A DNA stretch of 64,000 bases from positions 1,993,001-2,057,000 of the forward strand of contig NZ_CP024848.1 of NCBI RefSeq assembly GCF_003352005.1, given 5' to 3'. Below are positions 42,857 to 52,461 of this stretch, piece after piece; the stretch's first letter is position 1, and each line of letters starts with the position of its first letter. The notes under the pieces are model-generated. The model was not told where the DNA came from. It made no database searches and worked only from the letters and a program-made list of their open reading frames with translations. Position numbers and translations under genes: made by a program. The stretch is from Oceanobacillus zhaokaii. GTDB lineage: Bacteria > Bacillota > Bacilli > Bacillales > Amphibacillaceae.

Positions 42857-42872
42857 GAGAATGACCGTTCTC
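42857..42872 (+). promoter_or_regulatory. Probable TetR-family operator 1
   Basis: GAGAATGACCGTTCTC, a palindrome upstream of the regulator gene. A matching AGAATGCTCGTTCT stands at 43554-43567 after it. Confidence 0.6.
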
Positions 42873-42955
42873 AAAACGAACTTCTTAGTACTTAAAGGCT
42901 TTTTAAACGACGGTCTAAAGAGCTGCTATAGATTGTGTGGAAGGAGGGGAATTGG

Positions 42956-43531
42956 ATGGCAAGAATAAAAGAATATGATGAAAATGAAGTATTACAAAAA
43001 GCTATGGTACTCTTTTGGAAACAAGGCTATGAAAAAACTTCGATGCAAGATTTAGTCACGCATATGGGAATCCATCGCAGAAGTATTTACGATACATTTG
43101 GCGATAAGCACACGTTATTTATGAAAGCGTTGGAGCGCTATGAAGAATTAGTAGGGACCAAGATAAATTCACAAGTAAAGCCACTGGATTCGGTAAAACA
43201 GGCCATCAGGCGTTTATTTGAGATTGCAATTTATAAAAATAAAAAAGAACCTATTGGTTGTTTAACGGTAAATACAGCAGTTGAATTATCCCTACATGAC
43301 GAAGAAGTAGCAGAGAAAGTTGTGGATAGTTTCTCAAATACTGAAAAATTACTGTACGAGCTATTGCTACGAGGTCAAACATTGGGGGAAATATCTAATC
43401 ATTACAATGCGAAAAGTCTCTCCCTGTTTATTCATAATTCATTAGTGGGATTGCGAGTATTAGCGAAAACGAGCGATGATAGAGAAAAATTGGAAAGCAT
43501 TATCGATATGACACTGTCTGTTTTGGATTAA
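42956..43531 (+). CDS. TetR/AcrR-family transcriptional regulator
   Basis: About 191 residues from ATG 42956 (GGAAGGAGGGG upstream). The N-terminal HTH reads NEVLQKAMVLFWKQGYEKTSMQDLVTHMGIHRRSIYDTFGDKHTLFMKAL; the C-terminal ligand domain contains EPIGCLTVNTAVEL. Close in type to regulators of quinone or electrophile detoxification (for example YxaF/QdoR-like). Palindromes before and after the gene suggest control of itself and of the reductase cluster downstream. Confidence 0.88.
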   Translation: MARIKEYDENEVLQKAMVLFWKQGYEKTSMQDLVTHMGIHRRSIYDTFGDKHTLFMKALERYEELVGTKINSQVKPLDSVKQAIRRLFEIAIYKNKKEPIGCLTVNTAVELSLHDEEVAEKVVDSFSNTEKLLYELLLRGQTLGEISNHYNAKSLSLFIHNSLVGLRVLAKTSDDREKLESIIDMTLSVLD

Positions 43532-43553
43532 TCTTTCTTTTTTTACCCTTTTT

Positions 43554-43567
43554 AGAATGCTCGTTCT
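43554..43567 (+). promoter_or_regulatory. Probable TetR-family operator 2
   Basis: AGAATGCTCGTTCT in the gap between the regulator and the oxidoreductase genes; it shares AGAATGNNCGTTCT with operator 1. Confidence 0.6.
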
Positions 43568-43632
43568 CGAATTGTTTCAATTAAAAATGTACGTATACTT
43601 GTAGAGTAAATTGTTTCCTTTACAAGGTATTG

Positions 43633-43752
43633 GACACGAAAGAAATCATTTATCAGGATGAAATTGTCGATCATCACGAAGCACCGGTGAATGATGAAAA
43701 TTGAGCTGGAGATTTCAATCTTGAAGGCAAAAGAATGCTTGTTAAACAATAA
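43633..43752 (+). pseudogene. Small gene remnant between regulator and oxidoreductase
   Basis: The frame DTKEIIYQDEIVDHHEAPVNDEN, a stop, then AGDFNLE GKRMLVKQ and stop, with no start. It looks like the C-terminal end of an operon gene otherwise deleted. Family not recognised. Confidence 0.35.
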
Positions 43753-43790
43753 AGTATCTTGTGAATTCTTGCTATTTGGAGGTGGAGATA

Positions 43791-44790
43791 ATGAAAGCGA
43801 TGGTAATTGATAAGTATGGAAAGATTCCATTACGTTTGACGAAAATGCCCGTACCTGAAATTGGCGAATATGAGGTACTCACAGAAATTCATGCAGCTAG
43901 TATTAATCCGCTTGATTTTAGGATACGCAATGGGGAGGTGAAATTGTTAATTAAATATAAAATGCCACTAATCCTTGGGAATGACTTTTCTGGTGTTGTG
44001 ACAAAGGTTGGTACAAAAGTGACTGGCTTTAGGGTCGGAGATGAAGTATATGGTCGTCCACGTGAGAGTAAAATCGGAACTTTTGCTGAATATATTTCTA
44101 TTCATGAAGATGAAATAGCCTTAAAACCTAAAAATTTAAGCTTTGAGGAAGCGGCATCGATTCCACTGGTTGGATTAACTTCATATCAAGCCTTACATGA
44201 AATACTTCAATTGCAAAAAGGGCAAAAGATATTGATTCACGCTGGTGCTGGTGGTGTCGGAACTTTTGCTATTCAAGCTAGCAAAATTAATGGGTGCCAC
44301 TGTTGGAACGACTGCTAGTGAAGCCGGTAGGGAATTAGTTCAATCCCTCGGTGCAGATGAAGTCATTAATTACAAAACAGATAAATTTGAAGATATACTG
44401 GGAAATTATGATGCAATATTCGACACGCTTGGGGGCACAGCGCTTGAAAAATCCTTCGACGTTCTTAAAAATGGGGGAAAAAATGTATCCATTTCAGGAT
44501 TACCAAATGCTCGTTTTGCTAAAGAACGGGGATTAGGATTTTTAAAAACGATGTTGCTCTCCGTAGTAAGTAGAAAACTTACTACTCTTGAAAAAAAGCA
44601 TAATGTTCAATATACGTATTTGTTTATGAAGCCGAGTGGAGAACAATTACGTATTATTGCAGACTTTATTGAATCTGGAAAAATCGAACCTGTAATCGAT
44701 AGAGTATTTTCCTTTGAAGATGCGCAAAAAGCAATAGAATATTCGGAATCAGGAAGAGCTAGAGGAAAAATTATATTGAAAATCAGATAA
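43791..44790 (+). pseudogene. NADPH:quinone-oxidoreductase-type MDR protein, frameshifted
   Basis: ATG 43791 (TTGGAGGTGG upstream) gives KAMVIDKYGKIPLRLTKMPVPEIGEYEVL..., a GroES-like domain, then the nucleotide loop HAGAGGVGTFAIQ. The frame breaks near 44277 (CAAGCTAGC for an expected CAACTAGC), and the rest, LAKLMGATVGTTASEAGRELVQSLGADEVINYK...GRARGKIILKIR, follows in the next frame. One extra base inactivates an otherwise complete protein of about 332 residues. It has no zinc ligands, as in quinone reductases. Confidence 0.85.
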
Positions 44791-44876
44791 CCATCATATG
44801 TACAGTAAGTCACTGCCAGACAGATAAAATTAAATTTCAAAATAATCGAACAATAAGTTCGAAAGGAGACCATACA

Positions 44877-45719
44877 ATGTCACCATTTACAATTCCAACT
44901 GAATCAAGTTATATCGAGGCTAAAGGAATCCGATTTGCCTATAGAAAATTCGGTCAAGAAACTGGAATTCCACTTGTTTTCTTCATTCACTTCCGTGGCA
45001 CAATGGAAAACTGGGATCCTAATATGATTGGTGCTTTAGCAGAAAGTCGACCAATTATTCTTTTTGATAATACTGGTGTCGGTGAAACCAGTGAAAAAAC
45101 GCCATCTACTATAGCTGAAATGGCAAAGGATGGAGCAACTTTCATTAAAGCACTTGATTTAAAACAAGTCGATGTTCTGGGCTTTTCAATTGGAGGAATG
45201 GTTGTACAGGAATTAGCATTACAAGATCCTGATTTGGTAAGGTGTATCATTATAGCTGGTTCTGCTCCAGAAGCTGGAGTTAATCCAGATCCAGTAATAT
45301 TTGAGAGAATGAAACGTCACGGTGGAAATGTAAACGATGCTTTAGATGATTTCATGTTCTTCTTCTATCGTTCAACCGAAACAAGTAAAGCTGCTGGGAT
45401 GGAGTCTCTACAACGAATTTTGAATCAGAAACAGTTTGAAAGTTCAGATCAAGTACAAGCAGCTCAACTAAAAGCCCTTGCAAAGTGGGCCCAACCGAAT
45501 ACTGATCATAATTACGATTGGTTGCAAAACATTCCTCATCCTGTGCTTGTCACCAATGGCATTGAAGATGTAATGGTACCAACAAAAAATAGTTATATTC
45601 TAGCTGAGCATTTACCAAATGCACAACTGATTATTTATCCTGATTCTGGTCATGGACATCTATTCCAATATCCAGAACTATTTGCCCAACATGTAAACCT
45701 ATTTCTTGATTCTAAGTAA
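44877..45719 (+). CDS. Alpha/beta-fold hydrolase
   Basis: 280 residues, AAAGGAGACC upstream. The nucleophile elbow is GFSIGG (Ser), the acid probably in GIEDVMVP and the His in DSGHGHLFQ. The oxyanion region is HFRGTMENWDPNM and a cap lies in the middle. Similar proteins often sit beside TetR regulators and oxidoreductases in Bacilli. The substrate may be an ester or epoxide-like electrophile but is unknown. Confidence 0.87.
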   Translation: MSPFTIPTESSYIEAKGIRFAYRKFGQETGIPLVFFIHFRGTMENWDPNMIGALAESRPIILFDNTGVGETSEKTPSTIAEMAKDGATFIKALDLKQVDVLGFSIGGMVVQELALQDPDLVRCIIIAGSAPEAGVNPDPVIFERMKRHGGNVNDALDDFMFFFYRSTETSKAAGMESLQRILNQKQFESSDQVQAAQLKALAKWAQPNTDHNYDWLQNIPHPVLVTNGIEDVMVPTKNSYILAEHLPNAQLIIYPDSGHGHLFQYPELFAQHVNLFLDSK

Positions 45720-45791
45720 TTGAGAGGGTAAAAACCAATTAGTCATAGATATTAAATTGTTTATAATATGTTAATAAAAAGGAGAGTAAAA

Positions 45792-46852
45792 ATGAAAAAT
45801 CTATTTGAAGAGGTTCGTATTGGAGACGTTACATTGAAAAATCGTTTAGCTATGTCACCAATGACGAGAAATAGAGCTTTACCTGATGGTACTCCGGGAG
45901 AGTTAGCGGTTGAATATTATGGTCAACGTGCTTCTTTTGGTTTAATCATAAGTGAAGGTACACAACCTTCAGATGACGGCCAAGGGTACTTAAATACACC
46001 AGGGATTTATACACCATCTCACATAGAAGGTTGGAAGAAAATAACGAGCCGCGTACACAATGAAGGGGCTCGCATATTCATTCAGCTCATGCATGCAGGG
46101 CGTGTTTCGCATCCTGACAATACACACCATCATCGACAAGCGGTTGCACCTTCAGCTATTGCACCTGGCATAGAAATGTATACAGCTGAGGGGAAGAAAT
46201 ATATTCCGACTCCTAGGGAATTAGGTCAAAATGAGATAAAAAAGTCATACAAGAATTTCGTACAGCCGCAGCCGCAGCAATTGAAGCTGGAGCTGATGGA
46301 GTCGAAATTCACGGGGCAAATGGGTATCTAATTCAACAATTCCTTAGTGAAAACTCAAATCTCAGACAAGATGCCTATGGTGGAACAATTGAAAACAGGT
46401 CTCGATTTGCAATTGAAGTGACTAAAGCAGTCATTGATGAAATTGGTTCAGAAAAAACGGGAATTCGGTTCTCTCCTGAAGGAACATTGAATGGAATTGA
46501 GGAAGGCGATACAAATATTGAGATGTATCGTTATTTAATAGGGGAGTTAAATAAGCTTAATTTGGCTTATCTTCATATTATGCACTTTGGCAATGAAACA
46601 TTATTACAAGAAATACGCCAATTATGGACGCAGCCACTGTTGGTAAATAGAGCGGGGCGTCCAATTGAACAACTTACTATGGATTTGGATAATGGTCTAG
46701 CAGATGTTGCAACAGTAGGGATTTGGGCACTAGCTAATCCAGATTTCATTGAGCGTATAAAGAAAAATGCCCCCCTAAATGAACCGGATTTAAATAGGCT
46801 TTATACCGGTGGTGCACAAGGTTATATAGATTACCCGTTTCTAAAAGCTTAA
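45792..46852 (+). pseudogene. Old yellow enzyme / alkene reductase (NemA-like), frameshifted
   Basis: ATG 45792 after AAAAGGAGAG gives NLFEEVRIGDVTLKNRLAMSPMTRNRALPDGTPGELAVEYYGQRASFGLIISEGTQP..., the FMN barrel of OYE proteins. The frame breaks near 46257; the next frame continues TAAAAAIEAGADGVEIHGANGYLIQQFLSENSNLR...NRAGRPIEQLTMDLDNGLADVATVG...LYTGGAQGYIDYPFL. HGANGYL is the substrate-binding HxN block. About 353 residues when repaired. Confidence 0.87.
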
Positions 46853-47173
46853 TGTAATTTTTCAATTACTGCATGGAGACAGCAGGTTTATTTACTTTAA
46901 TAATCTAGAAGCACTTATTTTTGTATTAAAACTAGTAGGGATTATTTAAGTAAAGTACGCTTTTTTAAATAAGAGAAGCGTCTACTTACACAATTAAAAT
47001 AATTAAAAGTTTATTCAACAATAGAGGGCTAGAGTTTAGCGAGCAAACACAAAGAGTCGATTCATTAGTGGGCCGGAATTCTACTTTACAGATTGAAACT
47101 CGCTTAACGTCAAAATTTCTGACATGTTGGCAGTACCCTAAAAGTAAAATTTATTATTTAGGAGTTGTGGATA
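46853..47173. other. Non-coding gap before the thioesterase
   Basis: About 320 bases with no supported gene. ttcaacaatagagggctaga near 47012-47031 is a faint core-B-like string. The ribosome site of the next gene is at its right end. Confidence 0.4.
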
Positions 47174-47620
47174 ATGAGTCACTTAGAAAGAATAAAGAAA
47201 ATGATGACGGGTGAAATACCTGGTGCTCCTGTTGCGCAGGTACTTGGCTTTAAGGTGGTAGAAGCTGAAGAAGGCAGAGTCGTTATTGAAATAGAAGCTT
47301 CTGAAAGATTGCATAATCCGATGGGCACATTGCATGGCGGGATACTGGGTGATATAGCTGATGCTGCAATGGGATTATCTTTTATTAGTACACTTGCTGA
47401 GGACGAATTGTTTACGACGGTGGAACTTAAGTTGAATTTCCTTAAACCTATTTTTGAAACGAAACTGCGAGCTGAGGGGCAAATAATAAAAAAGGGCGGC
47501 ACAATTGGATTGCTGGAATGCCATATCTATGATGAAAAAAAGAGTCTTGTTGCGCATTCAACGAGTACGTGTATGGTTTTAAAAGGGAATTCCAATCATA
47601 AAAGAGAAAGGAAAGTATGA
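47174..47620 (+). CDS. PaaI-type hotdog-fold thioesterase
   Basis: 148 residues from ATG 47174 (TAGGAGTTG upstream). The hotdog motif LHNPMGTLHGGILGDIADAAMGLSF includes the HGG...D catalytic region; the second half is ELKLNFLKPIFETKLRAEGQIIKKG. It would hydrolyse acyl-CoA thioesters, probably aromatic or short-chain. Only 4 bases separate it from the next gene, an acrylyl-CoA-reductase-like protein, which supports a CoA-ester role. Confidence 0.87.
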   Translation: MSHLERIKKMMTGEIPGAPVAQVLGFKVVEAEEGRVVIEIEASERLHNPMGTLHGGILGDIADAAMGLSFISTLAEDELFTTVELKLNFLKPIFETKLRAEGQIIKKGGTIGLLECHIYDEKKSLVAHSTSTCMVLKGNSNHKRERKV

Positions 47621-47624
47621 TAAA

Positions 47625-48611
47625 ATGAATAATTTCAAAGCGATGGTACTAGACAAAGTAAATGATCAAACCAAGTTAGAAATCAAACAATTACGTATGG
47701 AGGACCTTCCAGAAGGCGACGTAACCATTCAAGTAGCCTATTCTAGCGTAAACTTTAAAGATGGTGCAGTAGCCATCCTAAATAAGTTTGTATCCTCCTA
47801 TCCTGTTGTGCCAGGAATCGATTTAGCTGGAACGGTTATTGATTCAAAAGACGAACGATTTACAAAAGGTGATGAAGTTATTGTTACGAGCTACGAATTA
47901 GGAACAGGTCATTTTGGCGGCTTTAGTGAACTCGCACGTGTTCCTGCAGAGTGGGTTGTTCCTCTTCCGAAAGGGTTATCTTTAAAGGAATCCATGGTTC
48001 TTGGAACAGCAGGATTAACTGCTGCAATAGCCGTTCAAAGACTAGAAGATAATGGATTAGAACCTAGCCAAGGACCTGTTCTAGTAGCTGGTGCAACAGG
48101 AGGAGTAGGCAGCGTTGCGGTAAATATTTTAGCTAAAAAAGGTTATGAAGTTGTGGCGAGTACAGGAAAAAAAGACCAAGAAGAGTATTTGAAAGGATTA
48201 GGCGCTAAACAAATCATTCATCGAGATGAGATTGTAGATAACGACAATCAGCCATTGCGTGAAGAAAAATGGGCAGCAGCGATTGATCCTGTAGGGGGGA
48301 AAACTCTCCAATACATTCTAAGTACATTGAAGTATGGTGGATCTGTAGCTACATGTGGTTTCACAGGTGGCAGTGAAGTTTCCACAACCGTTTTTCCTCA
48401 TATTTCACGAGGTATAAATTGGCTTGGCGTTGACTCGGTTCAATATCCAAGAAATGAGCGTTTAAAAGTTTGGAATCGTCTTGGGAATGATTTGAAACCA
48501 ACAACCTTAAATGAAGAGATGGTTAATGAAATCTCATTAGAAGAACTACCCGGAGTATTAGCTGCTATATTAGAAGGGAAAGTACGCGGAAGAACGCTTG
48601 TTAAACTATAA
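47625..48611 (+). CDS. acuI: AcuI/YhdH-family quinone oxidoreductase (acrylyl-CoA reductase-like)
   Basis: 328 residues of the MDR superfamily. It begins FKAMVLDKVNDQTKLEIKQL; family markers are YSSVNFKDGAVAI, VPGIDLAGTVIDS, YELGTGHFGGFSELARVP and the NADPH site VLVAGATGGVGSVAVNIL. AcuI/YhdH enzymes reduce acrylyl-CoA and related electrophiles. No zinc ligands. Co-transcribed with the thioesterase. Confidence 0.88.
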   Translation: MNNFKAMVLDKVNDQTKLEIKQLRMEDLPEGDVTIQVAYSSVNFKDGAVAILNKFVSSYPVVPGIDLAGTVIDSKDERFTKGDEVIVTSYELGTGHFGGFSELARVPAEWVVPLPKGLSLKESMVLGTAGLTAAIAVQRLEDNGLEPSQGPVLVAGATGGVGSVAVNILAKKGYEVVASTGKKDQEEYLKGLGAKQIIHRDEIVDNDNQPLREEKWAAAIDPVGGKTLQYILSTLKYGGSVATCGFTGGSEVSTTVFPHISRGINWLGVDSVQYPRNERLKVWNRLGNDLKPTTLNEEMVNEISLEELPGVLAAILEGKVRGRTLVKL

Positions 48612-48625
48612 ACAGATTTTGAATG

Positions 48626-48694
48626 GAATCAGCTCACTGCCTGTGTGAGGCAGGTTGATTAGTCGTTGTCGTCCGAATACGATAACGACTAATT
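48626..48694 (+). promoter_or_regulatory. Two inverted repeats between acuI and the MFS gene
   Basis: CTGCCT/AGGCAG at about 48639-48655 is a possible terminator stem. ATTAGTCGTTGTCG/CGATAACGACTAAT at 48658-48693 is a 14-bp near-perfect palindrome upstream of the MFS ribosome site that could be an operator. Confidence 0.5.
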
Positions 48695-48719
48695 ACTTTA
48701 AAAATAAGGACGGGATCAA

Positions 48720-50084
48720 ATGACGTCAACTACTTCTCCCCAATTAGAAAGCATGGTACCCATTCAAGAGAATAAGATTATTTTAATTTTGAGTTTTACC
48801 ATCTTGCTCGTAGTAATGAACACGACGATGTTTAATGTTGCATTGCCCTCTATAATTATAGACTTTTCCTTAAATTCATCAACAGGGTCGTGGCTCGTTT
48901 CCGGTTATTCAATCATGTTTGCCATTGCATCATTGGCTTTTAGCAGATTGTCGGACTTTATCCCCGTCTCTAGACTTTTATTTTTTGGAATCAGTATTTT
49001 AGGAATCGCATCCATCATCGGCTTCTTTTCCAATCATTTTCTCCTCTTATTAGGAGCTCGAATTGTTCAGGCTGTTGGTGGTGGAGGGATTATGGGATTG
49101 GGAATAATCATCGCCGGGCGTTTACGTCTTTCGAGGCGTGCAAGAGCGATGGCAATTATTACTTCTACGGCTTCTTTGGCATTTGGGTTAGGCCCTCTAA
49201 TAGGGGGAATCATTACGCAATACTTAGGATGGAATTATCTTTTCGTTATCAGTAGCATTTCGGTCCTTTCCATTCCATTCTTCCATTTGTTGTTGCCGAG
49301 AGAGGTTCTTCAAAAAGGTCACTTCGATCTATTTGGTGCAATTCTAACGGGACTTAATGTTACAGGTCTACTCCTTTTTCTGACAACATTTTCCTATATT
49401 ATCTTAGCTGCAACCGTCGTTCTTTTTGTGGTGTGGTGGAGATATCTTCATAAAAGAAAAGAGCCGTTCATTCCGCCAATCCTCTTTAGAAATAGGCAGT
49501 ATACAAAACTACTGTTAATAGTTTGTATCACTTTTTTTATAAATTTTGCAAATCTGTTTTTAATGCCAATTATGCTTACAATTACATTCCAACAAGGACC
49601 GATAGAGGTAGGAATGATCATTTTTCCAGGAGCTATTATTGCAGTGATTGCTGGACAATTTATAGGAAGAGTAATTGATCGTTTTGGCAATATGCCATTA
49701 ATTATTTCGGGGCAATTGTTTTTATTAAGCGCGACTATCCTATTCGCATTGTTATCTACCATCAGTCCTTATTTTATACTTGTGGCATATATGTTTGCGA
49801 GTGTTGGTTTTACATCACTTTCAACGAGTATTTCTAATGAGATAACGAGGATTCTGCCAATGACACAAGTCGGTTCAGGCATAGGAGTCGCCCAATTAAT
49901 CCAATTTTTCGGTGGAGGGCTTGGAGTCACTATTTCTGGATTACTACTAACCCTTCAAAATAGTTTATCTCCAGAAATTATTTATAGAAATATTTATAAT
50001 TGCTTTTTCTTTGTTATAATGATAGCTATTTTAATATACTGTTTGTATTATCGAAGAGCTAGGTTAAGGCGGCAGCCAAGTTAA
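48720..50084 (+). CDS. MFS multidrug efflux protein (DHA2, Tet(L)-like size)
   Basis: 454 residues with 12-14 membrane helices. MFS motifs: GSWLVSGYSIMFAIASLAFSRLSD, LGARIVQAVGGGGIMGLG and SLAFGLGPLIGGIITQYLGW (motif C of exporters). Length and C-terminal layout resemble Tet(K)/Tet(L)-type proteins, but the substrate cannot be stated. It may be under the TetR regulator seven genes upstream. Confidence 0.85.
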   Translation: MTSTTSPQLESMVPIQENKIILILSFTILLVVMNTTMFNVALPSIIIDFSLNSSTGSWLVSGYSIMFAIASLAFSRLSDFIPVSRLLFFGISILGIASIIGFFSNHFLLLLGARIVQAVGGGGIMGLGIIIAGRLRLSRRARAMAIITSTASLAFGLGPLIGGIITQYLGWNYLFVISSISVLSIPFFHLLLPREVLQKGHFDLFGAILTGLNVTGLLLFLTTFSYIILAATVVLFVVWWRYLHKRKEPFIPPILFRNRQYTKLLLIVCITFFINFANLFLMPIMLTITFQQGPIEVGMIIFPGAIIAVIAGQFIGRVIDRFGNMPLIISGQLFLLSATILFALLSTISPYFILVAYMFASVGFTSLSTSISNEITRILPMTQVGSGIGVAQLIQFFGGGLGVTISGLLLTLQNSLSPEIIYRNIYNCFFFVIMIAILIYCLYYRRARLRRQPS

Positions 50085-50299
50085 CTTCATCATCACTTGA
50101 ATCAAAATAATACAGTTATAATAGGTTTCAATCACTCTATCCGGTTGTTTATTAATTGAAAAGGTTCTCAATCGTTAATTCTTTAATGTTTCTGTTAATA
50201 AATCTTAAATAGATACTCTGCTCAGTTGAATGTAAGATGTTAATTAAGACATGTCTGATTTTTAAAATTTGAACAGTTAATACTTCTACGTATATTAAA

Positions 50300-50402
50300 A
50301 TAAATTGTGAAAGATTGTACTTAAAGTAACTGGTGCTTTAGCACAACAGTAGGATTGTCATTATGGCGGGCTTTTCTACCTAAAGAAGCAGAATAATAAA
50401 AG
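50300..50402 (+). repeat. Cassette-type repeat, copy 36 (short type)
   Basis: The pre-core ttgtgaaagattgtactta, core A (agtaactggtgctttagcac), a decayed stem (aggattgtcattatggcgggc) with TTTTC, and a core B variant (cctaaagaagcagaataata). Confidence 0.75.
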
Positions 50403-50445
50403 AAGAACAAGTTGCCGTCAGTTTATAAAAGCAACTTGTTCTTCT
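50401..50445 (-). terminator. Terminator of the GyrI-like gene
   Basis: A perfect 15-bp stem AGAAGAACAAGTTGC and complement; T-rich on the minus strand after the stem. Confidence 0.8.
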
Positions 50446-50487
50446 CTCGCAATTTTGTTGGTAATAAAAACAACAAAAAAACAATTA

Positions 50488-50937
50488 CTATTTAACAGGT
50501 ACACATATTTCGCAATAAGGGTTGGTAACCATATCACCAATGTATTTTTCCATAATAGGTTTGTTATCATCAATTTTATATCGATTGCTTTGTAATGATG
50601 GAAAAATATAAGAATATGCTTTTTGAATATCTTCTGCTGTATGTTTGACTTCGTATATAATGTACTTTCCACCAGAAAGTTCACCTTCATTAACTAAATT
50701 ATCCACTTGATAATCATTTGAAATGACAATGCAAGCATCAAATCTACAGTTTTCAGGTAGTGTTGTCTCAGGTTTATCTTGAGGAATTGCAAATAGGATT
50801 ACTGATTCAAGTAGACATCTCTCTTTTGCCCATTTTTTTAACTTCTCCATAACTTCAACATTTGCAGGACCATATGGACCAACTCTTCGCATATAAGCGA
50901 TGCGATAGTTTGGAACTGTTTCGGTTTTAAATCTCAT
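50488..50937 (-). CDS. GyrI-like (AraC effector-binding domain) protein
   Basis: About 149 residues from ATG 50937; the frame is open to 50988. MRFKTETVPNYRIAYMRRVGPYGPANVEVMEKLKKWAKE is the hallmark of SHS2/GyrI-like effector-binding domains, and the C-terminus is LPSLQSNRYKIDDNKPIMEKYIGD...CEICVPVK. There is no DNA-binding domain. Such proteins bind small hydrophobic molecules or modulate gyrase. It is opposite in strand to the cassette genes. Confidence 0.85.
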   Translation of the reverse strand: MRFKTETVPNYRIAYMRRVGPYGPANVEVMEKLKKWAKERCLLESVILFAIPQDKPETTLPENCRFDACIVISNDYQVDNLVNEGELSGGKYIIYEVKHTAEDIQKAYSYIFPSLQSNRYKIDDNKPIMEKYIGDMVTNPYCEICVPVK

Positions 50938-51033
50938 AGATTCTTTCTTCCCTTCGTCAAATTTTTTGTTACATTTCGAATGTATCATTGTTAAAAAATA
51001 TACTCACTTTAATTTTTTAAATTATGATTTTCC

Positions 51034-51190
51034 TTATTCAACTAAATGGTGCATTAGTTAAACAAGGTGGTCATAGAATTTGGTCGCCTTTTATTTATGT
51101 AAAAACGAGTAATTTGTTTGGAATATTATTGTATTATATTCGGGTATAGAGATATTGAGCTAACGGGGCAGGTTAGTGCAATAAGCAGGA
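51034..51190 (+). repeat. Cassette-type repeat, copy 37 (complete)
   Basis: caactaaatggtgcattagt (core A), aacaaggtggtcatagaatttggtcgcc with TTTT (stem with compensating pairs), the spacer ttggaatattattgtattat, and core B (gagctaacggggcaggttag at 51157-51176). Confidence 0.85.
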
Positions 51191-51336
51191 ACTTTGTTGT
51201 TATTGTCGAATTTTTTAACATAAAGGAAAAATTAAACAACGGTGAAGATACATATGAAATGAAAGGATTGGATGTAAGAGACTTCGTAAGGACAGCATTG
51301 CATATAAGAAAATCTAATATACGGAGAGGATATTAA
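51191..51336 (+). pseudogene. C-terminal fragment of an unidentified protein
   Basis: Directly after core B the frame reads FVVIVEFFNIKEKLNNGEDTYEMKGLDVRDFVRTALHIRKSNIRRGY without a start of its own. The longer frame from 51118 only runs through the repeat. One base separates its stop from the next ATG. Confidence 0.4.
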
Positions 51337-51337
51337 T

Positions 51338-51577
51338 ATGGAGATACTAATAAGACTAGCATTGATGATAGGTATTTTTTTTATATCGTATCTTATTTGT
51401 TTAATTCTTAGGCAAAGTAATAACCATTCTCTTCCATTTTTAATAACTGCAGTTATTTCATTACTGCTTTCATTTATCTGGAGTGGGCAATATGGTTCAT
51501 TCCTTCAAACTATGGGGTTAGCAAATTTAGTGGTTGCTTTAGTACAATTTGCTAGAGGCAGATTTAAGAAAGCATAA
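51338..51577 (+). CDS. Small membrane protein, unknown family
   Basis: 79 residues with GGAGAGGATATTA before the ATG. Two or three membrane helices (EILIRLALMIGIFFISYLICLIL, LPFLITAVISLLLSFIW) and a basic C-terminus (FARGRFKKA). It would have been the second gene of a two-gene cassette. Confidence 0.6.
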   Translation: MEILIRLALMIGIFFISYLICLILRQSNNHSLPFLITAVISLLLSFIWSGQYGSFLQTMGLANLVVALVQFARGRFKKA

Positions 51578-51641
51578 ATTTTTTAATGTAATGGAAAGCT
51601 CAAAAAATAGTTCAAATGAACGGACCATTTGAAGGAGAGGT

Positions 51642-51775
51642 GTCACTCAAACAGTAATTACTAATAACGACTTTGGATATGAAGTAGGCTTTATGGAGAG
51701 TAATGTTCCCGTTACAGATATTTTAATGTTATTGAAATAGAAGGGATTGAAGATTGGAAAATTTGGATTAAATAA
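51642..51775 (+). pseudogene. Gene remnant, frameshifted
   Basis: After GAAGGAGAGGT, frames read VTQTVITNNDFGYEVGFMESNVPVTD and NVIEIEGIEDWKIWIK, ending at TAA 51775. A one-base shift near 51720 joins them. Not recognised; no start codon. Confidence 0.35.
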
Positions 51776-51792
51776 TCATAGTGAAATCAATA

Positions 51793-51840
51793 GTTTGTGA
51801 ACGATTGTACTTAAAGTAACTGGCGCTTTAGTTGAGGAAG
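51793..51840 (+). repeat. Cassette-type repeat, copy 38 (hybrid, fused A/B)
   Basis: The pre-core tagtttgtgaacgattgtac is followed by taactggcgctttagttgag gaagga. The left side is core A and the right side resembles the end of core B (ttagttga). No terminator or spacer. Confidence 0.65.
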
Positions 51841-52435
51841 GATTACAGCGTCCCTAGTTTTGTTGGCTTCAACAGGAGAAAGGTACTTAAATCAAGATTT
51901 AATTTCAAAGAATAGTGTATCTGTTAAACAATATTCTGAGGAAGAACAATTAAATCTTAGTATTGAAACCTTAAAACAACTGGGATATTCTGAACATGAA
52001 ATTGAAGTAATGTTTAAAGAGATTGAAGAAATTGAAAATAACAGTGTTTCTTTTGATTCTGAGAAAGCAACTAAAGATGGAGTGGATAAAAACTTAGTTG
52101 CACGAACTGAGGCCGATATAGAGAAAATAGAAGGGAATGCAAGACTTTTTTATAATTGTCCCGGATACAATACCATAAATTTTTCTCTAAGTATTATCTT
52201 TTTTGACAATTGCGTTACCAATATTACGTACGCCATAAGTACAGGAGCTACTGCGGTCTCTCTAGTTGGAGTTATGCTAGCTTATCTTAAGCCAAAAACG
52301 CCAGGATATGGTACTGCTTTAGCTGTTGCAGGGTTACTTATTAACCAAGGTGCGATGAAGATTCAATGGAAAAATCGTGGTTATGGAATTGCTGTTTTCT
52401 ATGGAAGATCACCAATTGAATATTATGGACAATAG
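51836..52435 (+). pseudogene. Secreted or membrane-active protein, signal peptide cut at the repeat
   Basis: The frame opens right after the hybrid repeat as ITASLVLLASTGERYLNQDL, the tail of a signal peptide with no proper start; TTG 51860 is only a fallback. A charged pro-region follows (EEEQLNLSIETLKQLGYSEHEIEVMFKEIEEIE), then a Cys/Gly-rich C-terminal half with a hydrophobic helix (ATAVSLVGVMLAYLKPKTPGYGTALAVAGLLI) and an aromatic end (YGIAVFYGRSPIEYYGQ). The layout suggests a bacteriocin-like pro-protein; that is inference. A membrane protein gene follows. Confidence 0.5.
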
Positions 52436-52461
52436 ACTAACTATGTAAGGAGAAGATTAAA

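Noticed and set aside
51118..51190. Extension of the 51191-51336 frame upstream through the repeat
   Set aside because: This part is core B and spacer sequence shared with other repeat copies, so it is not coding.
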